A stretch of 64,000 bases of DNA from Nitrosomonas sp. (GTDB taxonomy: Bacteria; Pseudomonadota; Gammaproteobacteria; Burkholderiales; Nitrosomonadaceae): NCBI GenBank assembly GCA_020852475.1, contig JADZAR010000184.1, positions 1-64,000 of the forward strand. Direction: 5' to 3'. The translations under genes were made by a program, and so were the position numbers. Positions 49,717 through 61,415 of the stretch are shown here, in pieces. Every line of letters starts with the position of its first letter. Within the stretch, counting starts at the first letter, position 1. Below the pieces are notes generated by a model. The model was not told where the DNA came from and did not search any database. It was given only the letters and a program-made list of their open reading frames with translations.

Positions 49717-50115
49717 ATGAAAAAATTTATATCTGCTTTAATGCTGCTGTTTTTCATGATTCCGGAGGTAATGGCTGAGTGGACTTCAGTCGGTGAAAGC
49801 GATGAAGACGGTGGCTATACGGCTTATGTGGATCTGGTTTCTGCGCGTAAGGCCGCCGGTAAAGCCAAAATGTGGATTTTGATTGACTATAAAACTGAAC
49901 AGAGGGCGTCGGGAACAAGTTTTTTGTCTAAAACAATCCGTCGTGATTATGATTGCAAAGAGGAATTGGTGAGAGATCTGGCATTTAAGTTATTCAGCCT
50001 GAATATGGGAAAAGGTGAGCTTCTGAGAGCTTATAATCAACCGCAGCAATGGCGGGCGGTGCCACCCGAAAGTCTGGATGAAGCTGAATGGAAAGCAGTC
50101 TGTGAACAGAAGTAG
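49717..50115 (+). CDS. surface-adhesin E-like small secreted protein
   Basis: MKKFISALMLLFFMIPEVMAEWTSVGESDEDGGYTAYVDLVSARKAAGKAKMWILIDYKTEQ. Confidence 0.65.
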   Translation: MKKFISALMLLFFMIPEVMAEWTSVGESDEDGGYTAYVDLVSARKAAGKAKMWILIDYKTEQRASGTSFLSKTIRRDYDCKEELVRDLAFKLFSLNMGKGELLRAYNQPQQWRAVPPESLDEAEWKAVCEQK

Positions 50116-50214
50116 CAAGAAACGGAGCGAAGCAATAATCGTTTGGGGTAAGAAGCCGGTCTTGCATGACATATTATTTTGCAATGCGGCAGAAAGAAAT
50201 AAGCAGGTTTCTAC

Positions 50215-50889
50215 TTGAAATTCAGTGAAAAATTCATAAAAGCAATAGATGCAGTGTTACCGCAGACGCAGTGCGGCCAGTGCGGTTACCCGGGTTGCGA
50301 GCCCTATGCTGTGGCTATTGTGAAAGGAGATGCGGATATTAATCAATGTCCGCCGGGTGATGCCGAAGGCATACGCAAAATTGCTGCGTTGCTGGGTGTT
50401 GAACCGAAACCGTTGAATACGCGACATGGAATGCCCAAGCCGCGCGCCGTAGCAATCATTGATGAAAATCTGTGTATCGGTTGCACCTTTTGCGTGCGTG
50501 CCTGTCCGGTGGATGCAATCGTGGGTGCGGCTAAGCAAATGCATACCGTTTTGACCGATGAATGTACGGGATGCGAGTTGTGTATAGCGCCTTGTCCGAT
50601 GGATTGCATTGCAATGGTTCCGACGGAAGCATTTCAGGGCACAGATGCGCAAATTGCGGATGCGTTAAAGACAAAAGCGGATCGTGCCCGTTTGCGCTAT
50701 CAGTTCAGGCTGCAACGTCTGTTGCTAGAAAAAACAAAACGTAAGGAAGCGGTTGCTTCACAGTCATCCGCTAACATCCATCCGTTGGATAATTTATCCG
50801 AACGGCTTCCCGAAGATAACCGAAAACAAGACATTGTGCGGGCAGCGCTCAGACGGGCTGCGGCAATGCGCGCGCAAATCGAGAAATAA
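50215..50889 (+). CDS. rnfB: RnfB-like ferredoxin subunit, TTG start
   Basis: [18 protein letters not shown]; two 4Fe-4S motifs [14 protein letters not shown] and [14 protein letters not shown]. Confidence 0.88.
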   Translation: MKFSEKFIKAIDAVLPQTQCGQCGYPGCEPYAVAIVKGDADINQCPPGDAEGIRKIAALLGVEPKPLNTRHGMPKPRAVAIIDENLCIGCTFCVRACPVDAIVGAAKQMHTVLTDECTGCELCIAPCPMDCIAMVPTEAFQGTDAQIADALKTKADRARLRYQFRLQRLLLEKTKRKEAVASQSSANIHPLDNLSERLPEDNRKQDIVRAALRRAAAMRAQIEK

Positions 50890-50903
50890 GCAGAGCTTAC
50901 GGT

Positions 50904-51536
50904 ATGAATTCAGCGAAACGCCGTGAAATGTTTACCTGTCTGCAGGCGTTCAATCCCCATCCGACAACCGAACTTGAATATCAATCACCTTTTGAGTTGC
51001 TGATCGCAGTAATTTTGTCTGCGCAGGCAACGGACAAAAGTGTCAATCAGGCAACCCGGAAACTTTTTCCAAGAGCCAGCACGCCGCAGGGAATCCTTGC
51101 TTTGGGTGAAACCGGTTTGCTCGAATATATCAAAAGCATCGGTTTGTATAAATCAAAAGCCAGAAATATTCTGGCCACCTGTCAGCTGTTGATTGAAAAA
51201 TCTGCGGGTGAGGTGCCTCGTACACGGGAAGCGCTGGAAGCATTGCCCGGCGTGGGGCGCAAGACGGCAAATGTCATATTGAATACGGCTTTTGGCGAAC
51301 CGACCATTGCTGTTGATACGCATATTTTTCGAGTGGCTAACCGCACCGGGCTAGCGCGGGGTAAGAACGTGCTGGAGGTTGAATTAAAGCTGCTCAAGGT
51401 GGTTCCCGGGGAATTCAAGCATGACGCGCATCACTGGCTGATTTTGCATGGACGGTATGTGTGCAAGGCCAGAAAACCTGAATGCGCTAAATGCATTATT
51501 CGGCATCTGTGCGAATTTAAGGAAAAAGCCATTTAA
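50904..51536 (+). CDS. nth: endonuclease III
   Basis: FELLIAVILSAQATDKSVNQAT, LPGVGRKTANVILNTAFG, VDTHIFRVANRTGLA, CKARKPECAKCIIRHLC. Confidence 0.97.
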   Translation: MNSAKRREMFTCLQAFNPHPTTELEYQSPFELLIAVILSAQATDKSVNQATRKLFPRASTPQGILALGETGLLEYIKSIGLYKSKARNILATCQLLIEKSAGEVPRTREALEALPGVGRKTANVILNTAFGEPTIAVDTHIFRVANRTGLARGKNVLEVELKLLKVVPGEFKHDAHHWLILHGRYVCKARKPECAKCIIRHLCEFKEKAI

Positions 51537-51555
51537 AACTAAATGACATAAAGTT

Positions 51556-52008
51556 ATGTTCAAACCAACGAGAGATCAGGCGCGCCATCTGTTTTTTGAC
51601 AGCTGGGCGAAATACCGGCGTCAGGAAGTGCTGACAGGCATTGAGCAGCTCGCGCTGGAGGTGATTCTGCAGCACCCGGAATACCACATAATCCTGGAAG
51701 ATGCCGAATCCCATCGTGATAGGGATTACCTGCCGGAGATGGGAGATACGAATCCTTTTTTGCATATGAGTATGCATCTTGCTATCAAAGAGCAGCTTTC
51801 AATTAACCAGCCTGCTGGCATCTGTGACCGTTTTATCCGGTTGCGGCAACAGACCGGCGATGAACATGAAGCCACACACCGTATCATGGAATGTCTGGCC
51901 GAAATGCTGTGGCAGTCACAGCGCAGTCAAACCGCACCTGATGCGACCATCTACTTTGATTGCCTGGACAGGCAAGGTGCGCAGAAAGGAACACAGCATG
52001 GTGCATAA
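51556..52008 (+). CDS. DUF1841 family protein
   Basis: MFKPTRDQARHLFFDSWAKYRRQEVLTGIEQLALEVILQHPEYH...NPFLHMSMHLAIKEQLSINQPAGI. Confidence 0.85.
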   Translation: MFKPTRDQARHLFFDSWAKYRRQEVLTGIEQLALEVILQHPEYHIILEDAESHRDRDYLPEMGDTNPFLHMSMHLAIKEQLSINQPAGICDRFIRLRQQTGDEHEATHRIMECLAEMLWQSQRSQTAPDATIYFDCLDRQGAQKGTQHGA

Positions 52009-52117
52009 ATAAAGCAGCATAGCTTTTTTGTGGAAATTTGCTGCTTGTCTGCGCATACAGCAAAAAACCGATCAACCTTCTCAAGTAACCCAATTAATAC
52101 AAGCTTCAACGTTGGAC

Positions 52118-55100
52118 ATGCATAAAAAATATTATCCTGATTCGATCATGGCGTATACGCTGATTGCGCTGATTTTATGGGCTATTCTCCCGCAGCCGGT
52201 AGTAGCGTCATCCGGCGACGACGTGGTTTTTCATGACATGGATATTGTGTTGTTTCCCGATCGCAATGAAATCCAGGTTAAAGATCAAATCCGCTTGCCG
52301 CGGCTTAAGCAGTTGAAATTTAGTTTGCATGCGCATTTGACGATTGACCGTGTTGAAGGCGGGCAGGTTGTGTCATCGCCGTCGGGTGCGATGGTGCGTG
52401 CTCCCGCGCCACTAAAGCATTACGTATTGACTGTTGCGCCTCCAGCTGAATCCGTAACGTTGCATTACAGCGGCAAAATCAATCATGCAGTAATGGAGCC
52501 GGGGCAGGAATATGCGCGCAGTTTCAGCTATACGCCGGGCGTGATTTCAGAAGAAGGTGTTTTTCTGGCGAATTCAACGGCTTGGTATCCGCAATTCGAA
52601 AACCCAATGGTGTCTTTTCGATTGAATGTCAGCTTGCCTGCGGGCTGGGATGCGATCAGTCAGGGGCGTTTGCTTAATGATCGGCAGGACGGGCAGCAGC
52701 GTATTGTAGTTTGGGAAGAGCAGCACCCGCAGGATGATATCTATCTTGTTGCCGGACGCTATCATCGCTATGTCCAGTCAGTCGCCGCCGTTGAAGCGCT
52801 GGTTTATTTGCGCGAAGCAGACGTGGCGCTGGCAAAAAAATATCTGGATGTCACCGCGCAATATATCGGTATGTACAACAAGCTGCTTGGAATATATCCG
52901 TATGCCAAATTTGCCTTGGTCGAGAATTTCTGGGAAACCGGATATGGCATGCCATCATTTACTTTATTGGGCCCCAAAGTTATTCGTTTTCCGTTTATTC
53001 TGCATTCGTCCTATCCGCATGAGATTCTGCACAACTATTGGGGCAATGGCGTGTTTGTCGATTATGCCGAAGGTAATTGGGCGGAAGGATTGACGGCCTA
53101 TCTTGCCGATCACCTGGTCAATGAACAACGCGGCAAGGGTGAGGAATACCGGCGTGATGTCCTGCAGAAATACGCGGATTTTGTCGGCAAAGAGCGTGAT
53201 TTTCCGGTTGCCCGCTTTGTTTCGCGGCACAGTTCCAGTTCCGAGGCGGTGGGTTACGGCAAGACGATGATGTTTTTCCATATGCTGCGACAGGAGATTG
53301 GTGATGCGGATTTTATTCGTGCATTGCGGCGGTTTTACAGTCAATTCAAATTCAAGCAGGCAACTTTTAAAGACCTGGAAAAAATATTTAGTGAAGTCGC
53401 GGAGCGGGATTTCTCCGCGTTTTTTGCACAATGGATTGACCGCAGCGGTGCGCCGGATTTGGTGATTGAGTCCGCTGTCGCAACTCGGACAGCCCAGGGT
53501 TATAAGCTTGAAGCCGCATTGAAACAAGTCCAGCAAGGCGAGTTATATCAATTGCTGGTGCCTTTAACTGTCCATCTGGAAGGTAGAGATCAGGCGTACC
53601 ATTCCCGAATCGTCCTGCAGCAGCGCACCCAGAAGATTGAACTGGATTTCCCGGCGCGTCCTTTACGCATCGAAATTGATCCGCAGTTTGATGTTTTCCG
53701 GCGTCTCGATTATCGTGAAATACCCGCGGCACTGTCACAGGGATTCGGTGCGCAAGACCCGTTGCTGATTCTGCCGGCGGATGCTGATCCCCGGATACTT
53801 CAGGCCTATAAGGATTTGGCGGACAATTGGCAAAGAACGCAGCCGGGGCGGCTTGAAGTGAGACTGGATAATGAACTGCATGTGCCGCCGACGGATCGGG
53901 CTGTCTGGATTATGGGGTGGCGAAACCGGTTTGCGGAACATGTGATAGAAGCACTGTCCGGACGACCGGTGCATTATGCTGACGAAATACTTACGCTGAA
54001 TGGTCAGCGTTTTACAGCGGATAAGCATGCAATCGTATTGACCGCCAGACAATCGGAAAATCCGGATAAAACACTGCTTTGGGTGGCTGGAAATATGCCG
54101 CAGGCAATAGCCGAGTTGGCGCGGAAACTGCCACATTACCGTAAATACAGTTATCTTGCTTTTCAAGACGACGAATTGACCAATGTACTCAAAGGTCAGT
54201 GGCCGATAGTCAGCTCGCCGTTATCGCTGGCGGTAGAACAAGCCGATGGCGGGGCCGTTGATCATTGGCAAACCGGCAAATTGGCCCCGCGTCAGGCGCT
54301 GGCGCAGTTGCCGCCGGTTTTTTCGGAAGAGCGCATGATGACTGATATCGCCTTTCTGGCCGGTGAAGCGTTGAAGGGGCGCGAATTGGGGACAGCCGAG
54401 CTGGATAAAGCCGCCGACTATATTGCGCAGCAGTTCCGTCTTGCCGGTCTGCAACCTGGCGGAGATGGTCATAACTTCATGCAATCCTGGCGGCAGGATG
54501 TGGGTGCGCCGAAAGGGGAAGTTACCTTACGCAATGTGGTCGGGATTTTGCCCGGAAAGAATCCTGAGCTGGCGATGGAGAGCCTTGTCATTGGCGCGCA
54601 TTACGATCACCTCGGCATGGGTTGGCCGGATGTCAGGGCTGGAAATGAAGGGAAAATTCATTATGGTGCGGATGATAACGCCAGCGGCGTCGCTGTCATG
54701 CTGGAACTTGCCCGGCAAGTGGCGGAAAAATGGCAACCTGAGCGCAGCATTGTTTTTGTCGCGTTCACTGGTGAAGAATCGGGTCTGCTGGGCGCCCGAT
54801 ATTATTTGAATAATACAAAGCGATATCCCGCTGAAAAGATCACAGCAATGCTGAATCTTGATACTGTGGGGCGACTTGGCGAGCATCCGGTGACTGTGTT
54901 GGGAACCGGTAGTGCGCGTGAATGGATGCATATTTTTCGTGGCACAGGATTTGTCACCGGGATTCCGGTGAATGCAGTGGCGAATGACTTCGGCTCCAGC
55001 GATCAGACTGCTTTTATTGATGCGGGTATTCCGGCGGTGCAGTTTTTTGCCAGCGCGCATGAAGATTATCACGCACCCGGCGATACGACCGATAAAATTG

Positions 55101-55516
55101 ATGCCGCCGGACTCACCAAAGTGGCTGCCGTGCTTAAGGAAGCCGCTGAATATTTGTCAAATCGCATTGAGCCGTTGACCGTTACACTGCAATCAAGTGA
55201 AACGGGAAGTGAGGCGAATGCATCGCCTGTCGGCCATGCTTCGCGCACCCGGCGCAACGCAAGCTTGGGTACAGTGCCCGATTTCTCCTATCAGGGCGAA
55301 GGCGTACGTGTCGACAGCGTGATGCCGGATTCTCCTGCTGAGCGGGCGCAATTAAGGGCGGGTGATGTTCTGCTTCGGCTCGACGGTCAGCCGGTTGTCG
55401 ATTTGAAATCGTACGCCAACATTCTGAAATCGCTTCAGGTTGGACAGAAAGTGGAACTGGAATATCGGAGGGAAAATAAGATAAGTGCCGTTGATGTGAT
55501 GCTTGGCGCGCGCTAG
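52118..55516 (+). CDS. secreted/membrane multidomain peptidase: M1-like + M28 + PDZ
   Basis: [10 protein letters not shown]...[61 protein letters not shown]-terminal [34 protein letters not shown]. Confidence 0.9.
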   Translation: MHKKYYPDSIMAYTLIALILWAILPQPVVASSGDDVVFHDMDIVLFPDRNEIQVKDQIRLPRLKQLKFSLHAHLTIDRVEGGQVVSSPSGAMVRAPAPLKHYVLTVAPPAESVTLHYSGKINHAVMEPGQEYARSFSYTPGVISEEGVFLANSTAWYPQFENPMVSFRLNVSLPAGWDAISQGRLLNDRQDGQQRIVVWEEQHPQDDIYLVAGRYHRYVQSVAAVEALVYLREADVALAKKYLDVTAQYIGMYNKLLGIYPYAKFALVENFWETGYGMPSFTLLGPKVIRFPFILHSSYPHEILHNYWGNGVFVDYAEGNWAEGLTAYLADHLVNEQRGKGEEYRRDVLQKYADFVGKERDFPVARFVSRHSSSSEAVGYGKTMMFFHMLRQEIGDADFIRALRRFYSQFKFKQATFKDLEKIFSEVAERDFSAFFAQWIDRSGAPDLVIESAVATRTAQGYKLEAALKQVQQGELYQLLVPLTVHLEGRDQAYHSRIVLQQRTQKIELDFPARPLRIEIDPQFDVFRRLDYREIPAALSQGFGAQDPLLILPADADPRILQAYKDLADNWQRTQPGRLEVRLDNELHVPPTDRAVWIMGWRNRFAEHVIEALSGRPVHYADEILTLNGQRFTADKHAIVLTARQSENPDKTLLWVAGNMPQAIAELARKLPHYRKYSYLAFQDDELTNVLKGQWPIVSSPLSLAVEQADGGAVDHWQTGKLAPRQALAQLPPVFSEERMMTDIAFLAGEALKGRELGTAELDKAADYIAQQFRLAGLQPGGDGHNFMQSWRQDVGAPKGEVTLRNVVGILPGKNPELAMESLVIGAHYDHLGMGWPDVRAGNEGKIHYGADDNASGVAVMLELARQVAEKWQPERSIVFVAFTGEESGLLGARYYLNNTKRYPAEKITAMLNLDTVGRLGEHPVTVLGTGSAREWMHIFRGTGFVTGIPVNAVANDFGSSDQTAFIDAGIPAVQFFASAHEDYHAPGDTTDKIDAAGLTKVAAVLKEAAEYLSNRIEPLTVTLQSSETGSEANASPVGHASRTRRNASLGTVPDFSYQGEGVRVDSVMPDSPAERAQLRAGDVLLRLDGQPVVDLKSYANILKSLQVGQKVELEYRRENKISAVDVMLGAR

Positions 55517-55837
55517 TGGTTATGTTCATATCCATTCAAACGTATCCGAAATAGAATGGGCGATTGGTCGCTGTTTTTGCGGTTAACACTGTGAACTTTA
55601 ATGAAATAATACTGCTCTGAGGAAATGAGAAAGCGGACGGGTAATAAGCATTGTTCTTGTAGTATTCGGGATGTGGCGTGTTGAGAAGTCTATTGCATTT
55701 TAGTCAGGCCTGTGTGTAAATTATTTTTACACTTTGTCGAACGTAAAAAAGTAAAATAGTATTCGTCAGCAAAAAGTCATGAGCAACATCTTTTGCATGC
55801 TGGTTTTGTAGTTTTTTAATATCATTTTGGATTTTTC

Positions 55838-57631
55838 ATGAACCTAAGAACCTTAGCCTCATTGTTGATACTCGGTCTAACGGCATGTGCGCAGCTTCCC
55901 ACGCATGAAGGTGGAGAGAAAAATGGAAAATCCCTAGAAGCCGAGGAAAAAGCGCAGTCTGAAATTGTCGAAGAGGCCGAAATTGCGGACACGGATTCAG
56001 ACTCGGATTTCGATTATGCCATTGATGAGTCCAAGCTTCCCAGACAAGAATTGACTGCGGCGATCCTTTTTGATTTTTTGCTCGGTGAAACTGCGCTGCA
56101 GCGGGGTAATCTGGATGTGGCTGTCAGTCGCTATCTGAAACTTGCGCAGACAACACGTGACCCACGTATTGCCAGACGCGCCAGTGAGATAGCCTTGCAC
56201 GCACGCCATCCTTTTGCCGCTGAGCGGGCGGCTGACATGTGGGTGGAGTATGATCCTGATTCACTGGATGCGCGGCAGACACTGGCGGCAATGCTGGTCA
56301 ATCTGGGTAGGCTGGATGCAGCATTTCCGCATCTGGAAAAATTGATAGCTGCTGAATCTGAAAATACCGCCAGTGCTTTTATGCAGCTTAACCAGATGTT
56401 GTCACGCAATCCGAATAAAGGCGAAATATTCCGCTTGATACAAAAACTGGCGACGGCCTATCCCAAATTACCTGAAGCACATTTTGCCGTTTCTCAGGCG
56501 GCATGGTTCGGTGGTGAATACGAGACTGCCGAGGCGGAGATGAGCAGTGCGCTTGCGTTGCGTCCGGAATGGGAGCTGGCGGCAGCCCAGCTGGGTAGAA
56601 TTCTGCAGCGTAGATCAGGTGCGCAGGCAATTGATTTCTATCGCGCTTATCTTGACAAATATCCTGATAGTACTGAGGTCAGGATAGCGTATGGCAAGCT
56701 GCTTATCGATCAGGGCGAAAAAGATTACGCGGGTGAACAGTTGCGATTGTTGTTTGAAAAAAACCCGGAAGACGCGGAAGTGATGGTGGCTATTGGTTTG
56801 ATGGCCACTGAGCTTTATGATTTTGATTTGACAGAGAAAAGTCTGAAGAGAGCGCTTGAGCTGGAATATCCTGATGCCAGCGCTATACATTTTCATCTCG
56901 CCAGAGTGTATGAAGAAACGCAACAAACAGATCTGGCCATGGCCTCCTATCGTCAGGTCAGAAGAGGCGGGCGCTTCTTGCCTGCGCAGATCCGTTACGC
57001 CGATCTGCTGGCTCAAAGGGGGCAGCTGGAAGATGCGCGTCAGCTGATACGGCAATTGCCCGCGGTAAATGATCAGCAAAAAGCACACCTGGTGCTGGCG
57101 GAGGCCCAGATTCTGAGGCGCGCGGGTTCGTATCAGGAAGTATTTGAAGTGCTTGATCAGGGATTGGAAAGTCTTCCAGATTATCCCGAATTACTTTATG
57201 ACCGTGCTTTGGTGGCTGACAAGATTGGCCGGTTTGAAGTCCTTGAGAAAGATTTGCGCCGCTTGATTGAACTCCGTCCGGATAATGCACACGCGTATAA
57301 CGCGTTGGGCTACAGCTTCGCCGAACGGGGGCTACGGTTGCCGGAAGCTTTGAAGCTGATTAAAAAAGCCGTGGAATTGTCGCCCGATGATCCCTATATT
57401 ATGGACAGCCTGGGGTGGGTTTATTACCGTATGGGAAATCTCACGGAGGGATTGAATTATCTGAATCGCGCCTTTGCTATCAGCCAGGATTCCGAAATAG
57501 CAGCTCATTTAGGCGAGGTGTTATGGACTCAGGGCGCGCGGGAAGACGCCGAGAATATCTGGCGCTCCGCGCTGGAAAGAGATCCCGATAATGAAATTCT
57601 GCTCGAAACCATCAGACGTTTGAAAGAATAG
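55838..57631 (+). CDS. tetratricopeptide-repeat lipoprotein
   Basis: Lipobox LTACAQ; repeated TPR, e.g. AHAYNALGYSFAERGLRLPEALKLIKKAVELSPDDPYIMDSLGWVYYRMGNLTEGLNYLNRAF. Confidence 0.9.
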   Translation: MNLRTLASLLILGLTACAQLPTHEGGEKNGKSLEAEEKAQSEIVEEAEIADTDSDSDFDYAIDESKLPRQELTAAILFDFLLGETALQRGNLDVAVSRYLKLAQTTRDPRIARRASEIALHARHPFAAERAADMWVEYDPDSLDARQTLAAMLVNLGRLDAAFPHLEKLIAAESENTASAFMQLNQMLSRNPNKGEIFRLIQKLATAYPKLPEAHFAVSQAAWFGGEYETAEAEMSSALALRPEWELAAAQLGRILQRRSGAQAIDFYRAYLDKYPDSTEVRIAYGKLLIDQGEKDYAGEQLRLLFEKNPEDAEVMVAIGLMATELYDFDLTEKSLKRALELEYPDASAIHFHLARVYEETQQTDLAMASYRQVRRGGRFLPAQIRYADLLAQRGQLEDARQLIRQLPAVNDQQKAHLVLAEAQILRRAGSYQEVFEVLDQGLESLPDYPELLYDRALVADKIGRFEVLEKDLRRLIELRPDNAHAYNALGYSFAERGLRLPEALKLIKKAVELSPDDPYIMDSLGWVYYRMGNLTEGLNYLNRAFAISQDSEIAAHLGEVLWTQGAREDAENIWRSALERDPDNEILLETIRRLKE

Positions 57632-57677
57632 CGCATACAGGATCGATCAAAAACCGTAAGTGTGAAAAGTCGCCGTA

Positions 57678-58961
57678 CTACTTTAAAAAAGGCAGCTCGG
57701 TCACACGTTGTTCGATTTTTTTCATCATCTGATCATAAGCCGGTGTATCCATATTGCCATACTGTTGCCTGAATGTTGATTTAGGCAGGTGTTCCGGCAA
57801 GTCAGTCCAGTCCGGCATCAGATCCTTATCGGTTATGCCGCGAGCGGCCCACTGTTGAAGTTTTGACGCTGTGGTCTGACTCGCTGTGGCAAGTTCGCCG
57901 AACATCGTTCCTGCGCGATCCGCAGCGATATCGTTAAATGAAAAACCACTGCCGCTACGGGCATCTTCTATCTCTTTATAAAGTCCAATGGCATCGGCCA
58001 GGAATGTGTCTGCATACGCGGTGATTGCGGCCGACACGATAAAATGCTGGGCAAAATCCTGCCGGCCGTCCAACGTAATAATCTGGTGTTTCGGGTGCGG
58101 CCAGTCGACTGCTTCGGGTATCAGATATGCAAGTGGCAGTTTTAATATATGGAATGTGGCTGCGAGAATGGCGGCGCGATTTTCGATTGACGCCTGGTTC
58201 TTTCCGGAATGTTCTGCCGCCATCTGCATCAATGGCTGTAAAATTTGAGCGAGTGTCAGGCTAGGTTGCGCGGATTTCTCCGAAGACGTCTGGTGGCTAT
58301 TTTGTACTAGAAAGAGGTGATAACGATAGATTTTATCCTGTTCGAATTTGCTGAGCACCGGAAAATTGTAGTTATTCGATTCGAAGAGTTTGTCGGGTAA
58401 GTTGTAGGCTATCTTTAGCGATTCTGCGGAAAACTGCACACTTTGAATGACATTTAATCCATTGCCGTAATGAGGATGCCTTTTGAGTTCGTGAATAAGT
58501 CGAGTACTCAGGAATTGACCGACAGCATCCGGAATTGCCAACCTGCCAATACGTATGGATTGCAGTTGCGGCAATGCGGTGGTTTCGGTCAGTGTTGCCT
58601 GAAAATTAATATACCCTTTCATCGATTGCAGAGGTAAAGGCAGGCTGGCGTGAATTTCGGCCTGCTGATGTGATAATGTTACGCGCGCTTTTCCATTGGT
58701 AAACAGTTTTGTCAGATAATTGATTGCTATGTCAATATCTTCCGGAAGAATCTTGATTGTTGCCGGAGCATGTCCGGCATGACGCTGTCGATGTTGGTCG
58801 AGCAGGGATCGGGCGCGTTCTATGTGTTCCGGTGCAACAATTGTCAGTCTATCCACACTGGGTCTTGTCTCAATGGACATAAAAAACAGGACGCTCAGCG
58901 CGACAGAAATCAAAAGTGCTAAAGTGATAATTGATAGAAGCAGTGTGCGAATCAGTTTCAT
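57678..58961 (-). CDS. hypothetical exported/membrane-anchored protein
   Basis: MKLIRTLLLSIITLALLISVALSVLFFMSIETRPSVDRLTIVAPEHIERARSLLDQHRQRHAG; N-terminal TM. Confidence 0.75.
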   Translation of the reverse strand: MKLIRTLLLSIITLALLISVALSVLFFMSIETRPSVDRLTIVAPEHIERARSLLDQHRQRHAGHAPATIKILPEDIDIAINYLTKLFTNGKARVTLSHQQAEIHASLPLPLQSMKGYINFQATLTETTALPQLQSIRIGRLAIPDAVGQFLSTRLIHELKRHPHYGNGLNVIQSVQFSAESLKIAYNLPDKLFESNNYNFPVLSKFEQDKIYRYHLFLVQNSHQTSSEKSAQPSLTLAQILQPLMQMAAEHSGKNQASIENRAAILAATFHILKLPLAYLIPEAVDWPHPKHQIITLDGRQDFAQHFIVSAAITAYADTFLADAIGLYKEIEDARSGSGFSFNDIAADRAGTMFGELATASQTTASKLQQWAARGITDKDLMPDWTDLPEHLPKSTFRQQYGNMDTPAYDQMMKKIEQRVTELPFLK

Positions 58962-58990
58962 AATACGTTGTATACGGCAGTTTTCATTTA

Positions 58991-59146
58991 TGAACACCTC
59001 TAAAAATCCAGATTTTGTCACAACACTTTGTTGCCTAAAAAGAATGTTTCCTTATATATCAATTATATGCCGCATCTGCATTTTTTGCTCGTGCCGCGAT
59101 TTACTCATTTCTTTGTTTAAAACTTTGAATTTTTGGAGATGCCTTA
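58991..59146. repeat. intergenic repeat with terminal inverted repeats, copy C
   Basis: GAACACCTCTAAAAATCCAGATTTTGTCACAA ... ATATGCCGCATCTGCATTTTTTGCTCGTGCC ... TTGAATTTTTGGAGATGCC. Confidence 0.78.
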
Positions 59147-59482
59147 TGCAGTTGCTGCGCTACTAGACAGATATTCCAGTTATAATTGGGCTTTTATCGC
59201 TCAGGGTGTATGAGTTTGTATGCTATAACAGTTTGGGTTGGCAATTTGAACTTACTGGACCGAAAAATCGGTTCAGCCAATGTGATCAAAGCGGCATACA
59301 CATTCGAAATCAATTGACCATGATTAAAAACTTGTAATGCATTGGGTGTCATGAGCAATCATGAGAAAGCGTCATAATATTTCAAGCGGGCGGCTGATAA
59401 TGTGCTGCCAGTCAGTGCTGAATACTATCAATACGCATCTGACTGTGCCAGCTGTGTAATAACTACAACCATTGATCAACGG

Positions 59483-60298
59483 ATGTCGAAAAACCCCCAG
59501 AAAATGACAACATCATCGTCAGTTCTTGAATTCAAGAGCAGTACTTTTTTTTCGCCAATTTTGATTCTGTACAGCAATGATCTTGCAGCAATCGAGCAGT
59601 CTTTGCAGGATAAAATAAACCGGGCGCCAGATTTCTTTAAAAATTCGCCGTTGATCATCGATCTGCGCGAATTGAATAAATCGGGACTGGATGTCAGTGT
59701 TATTGAAGTTGCCGGGATGTTGCGCAAGATTGGTATGTTTCCAATCGGCGTGCGGGGCGGAAACGAGCAGCAGGACAAGCAAGCGCATAAGTTATCGATT
59801 CCCGTCGATGCTGGCCGGGAAAATGATAGCACTTCCGCAACTTCCGCTGCTTCGTCACGGAAAGAGACTGAAACCCAGGTGCTGGAGCGCGATTCCGCAG
59901 AGAATAACCAATTCAGGAATCCAGCGTCATCGGTGGGGCGCATGGAATCAGTCAGTGCACCGCCTGAACCGGTCAAATCCATGCTGATTACGCAACCGGT
60001 GCGTTCCGGGCAGCGCATCTACGCGCGCGGTGATCTGATTGTCATGTCGCAGGTCAGCGCAGGTGCGGAGATCATGGCTGAAGGAAATATTCATGTCTAT
60101 AACACGTTACGTGGCCGTGCGCTGGCGGGTGTGCAGGGAAACACCGCCGCGCGTATTTTCTGTTTGGATCTGCAGGCCGAACTGATTTCAATTTCGGGGG
60201 ATTATAAAACGAGTGAGCATTTGACCGAACAGATACAAAAGCGGCCTGTTCAGGTTTATTTGCAGGATCATGCATTGATCATTAAGGAAATTGCCTAG
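59483..60298 (+). CDS. minC: septum site-determining protein MinC
   Basis: [69 protein letters not shown]; directly upstream of minD. Confidence 0.95.
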   Translation: MSKNPQKMTTSSSVLEFKSSTFFSPILILYSNDLAAIEQSLQDKINRAPDFFKNSPLIIDLRELNKSGLDVSVIEVAGMLRKIGMFPIGVRGGNEQQDKQAHKLSIPVDAGRENDSTSATSAASSRKETETQVLERDSAENNQFRNPASSVGRMESVSAPPEPVKSMLITQPVRSGQRIYARGDLIVMSQVSAGAEIMAEGNIHVYNTLRGRALAGVQGNTAARIFCLDLQAELISISGDYKTSEHLTEQIQKRPVQVYLQDHALIIKEIA

Positions 60299-60321
60299 AA
60301 ACTTTAACTAAGGAGGCTCAA

Positions 60322-61134
60322 TTGGCAAGGATTATTGTCGTGACATCGGGAAAAGGTGGTGTCGGTAAAACAACAACAAGTGCTGCGATTGCCATGGGGC
60401 TTGCAAAAAGAGGTCACAAAACGGCTGTGATTGACTTTGATGTAGGCCTGCGTAATTTGGATCTGATTATGGGGTGCGAGCGACGGGTGGTGTATGATTT
60501 CGTTAATGTAATCAATGGTGAAGCCAGTCTCAATCAGGCGCTGATCCGGGATAAAAACTGCAATCAACTCTACATTCTGCCTGCTTCTCAGACCCGTGAC
60601 AAAGATGCGCTCACGCTTGAGGGTGTCGGCAGAGTCCTGGAAGAGCTGTCCAGGGATTTCCAGTTTATCGTCTGTGATTCTCCCGCCGGTATCGAGAAAG
60701 GTGCCTATCTCGCTCTGTATTATGCCGATGATGCGTTTGTGGTTACTAATCCCGAAGTTTCATCGGTGAGGGATTCCGATCGCATGCTGGGCATTTTGGC
60801 GAGTAAATCCCGCCGGGCTGAACGAAACGAGGAACCAGTCAAGGAGTATTTGTTATTGACGCGCTATGATCCAGGTCGGGTGAAATCCGGTGAAATGCTC
60901 GGACTGGATGATGTGCAGGACATACTTTCACTGCAACTACTCGGTATAATTCCAGAATCCAAGTCAGTTTTATCTGCGTCCAATGCGGGTATTCCGGTTA
61001 TTCTGGATGAAAAAAGCGAGGCAGGCCAGGCGTATGAGGATGTTGTCGCGCGTTATCTCGGAGAAGACCGGCCGCTTCGATTCATTGATGACAAGCGAGG
61101 CTTCTTCAGGAAACTTTTTGGAGGTAGATCATGA
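60322..61134 (+). CDS. minD: septum site-determining protein MinD
   Basis: ARIIVVTSGKGGVGKTTTSAAIAMGLAKRGHKTAVIDFDVGLRNLDLIMGCERRVVYDFVNVI. Confidence 0.98.
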   Translation: MARIIVVTSGKGGVGKTTTSAAIAMGLAKRGHKTAVIDFDVGLRNLDLIMGCERRVVYDFVNVINGEASLNQALIRDKNCNQLYILPASQTRDKDALTLEGVGRVLEELSRDFQFIVCDSPAGIEKGAYLALYYADDAFVVTNPEVSSVRDSDRMLGILASKSRRAERNEEPVKEYLLLTRYDPGRVKSGEMLGLDDVQDILSLQLLGIIPESKSVLSASNAGIPVILDEKSEAGQAYEDVVARYLGEDRPLRFIDDKRGFFRKLFGGRS

Positions 61135-61412
61135 GTTTACTGGACTATTTCAGAAAATCCAAACCCAAAACTGCAACCATTGCCAAAGAAAGATTGCAGA
61201 TTTTGGTGGCTCATGAGCGCACACTGCGCAATCGACGGCCGTCTTACCTTCCGCAGCTGCAAAAAGAGCTTCTTGATGTCATACGCAAATACGTAAATGT
61301 CGATCAGGATGCAATTTCCGTTAATTTTGAACAGGACGAGAATCAGGAAACGTTGGAGCTAAATATTGTTCTGCCGGATTATCAGCAGGAAAACAAAAGC
61401 GTCAACATGTAA
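61131..61412 (+). CDS. minE: cell division topological specificity factor MinE
   Basis: MSLLDYFRKSKPKTATIAKERLQILVAHER; overlaps minD stop. Confidence 0.97.
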   Translation: MSLLDYFRKSKPKTATIAKERLQILVAHERTLRNRRPSYLPQLQKELLDVIRKYVNVDQDAISVNFEQDENQETLELNIVLPDYQQENKSVNM

Positions 61413-61415
61413 AAG

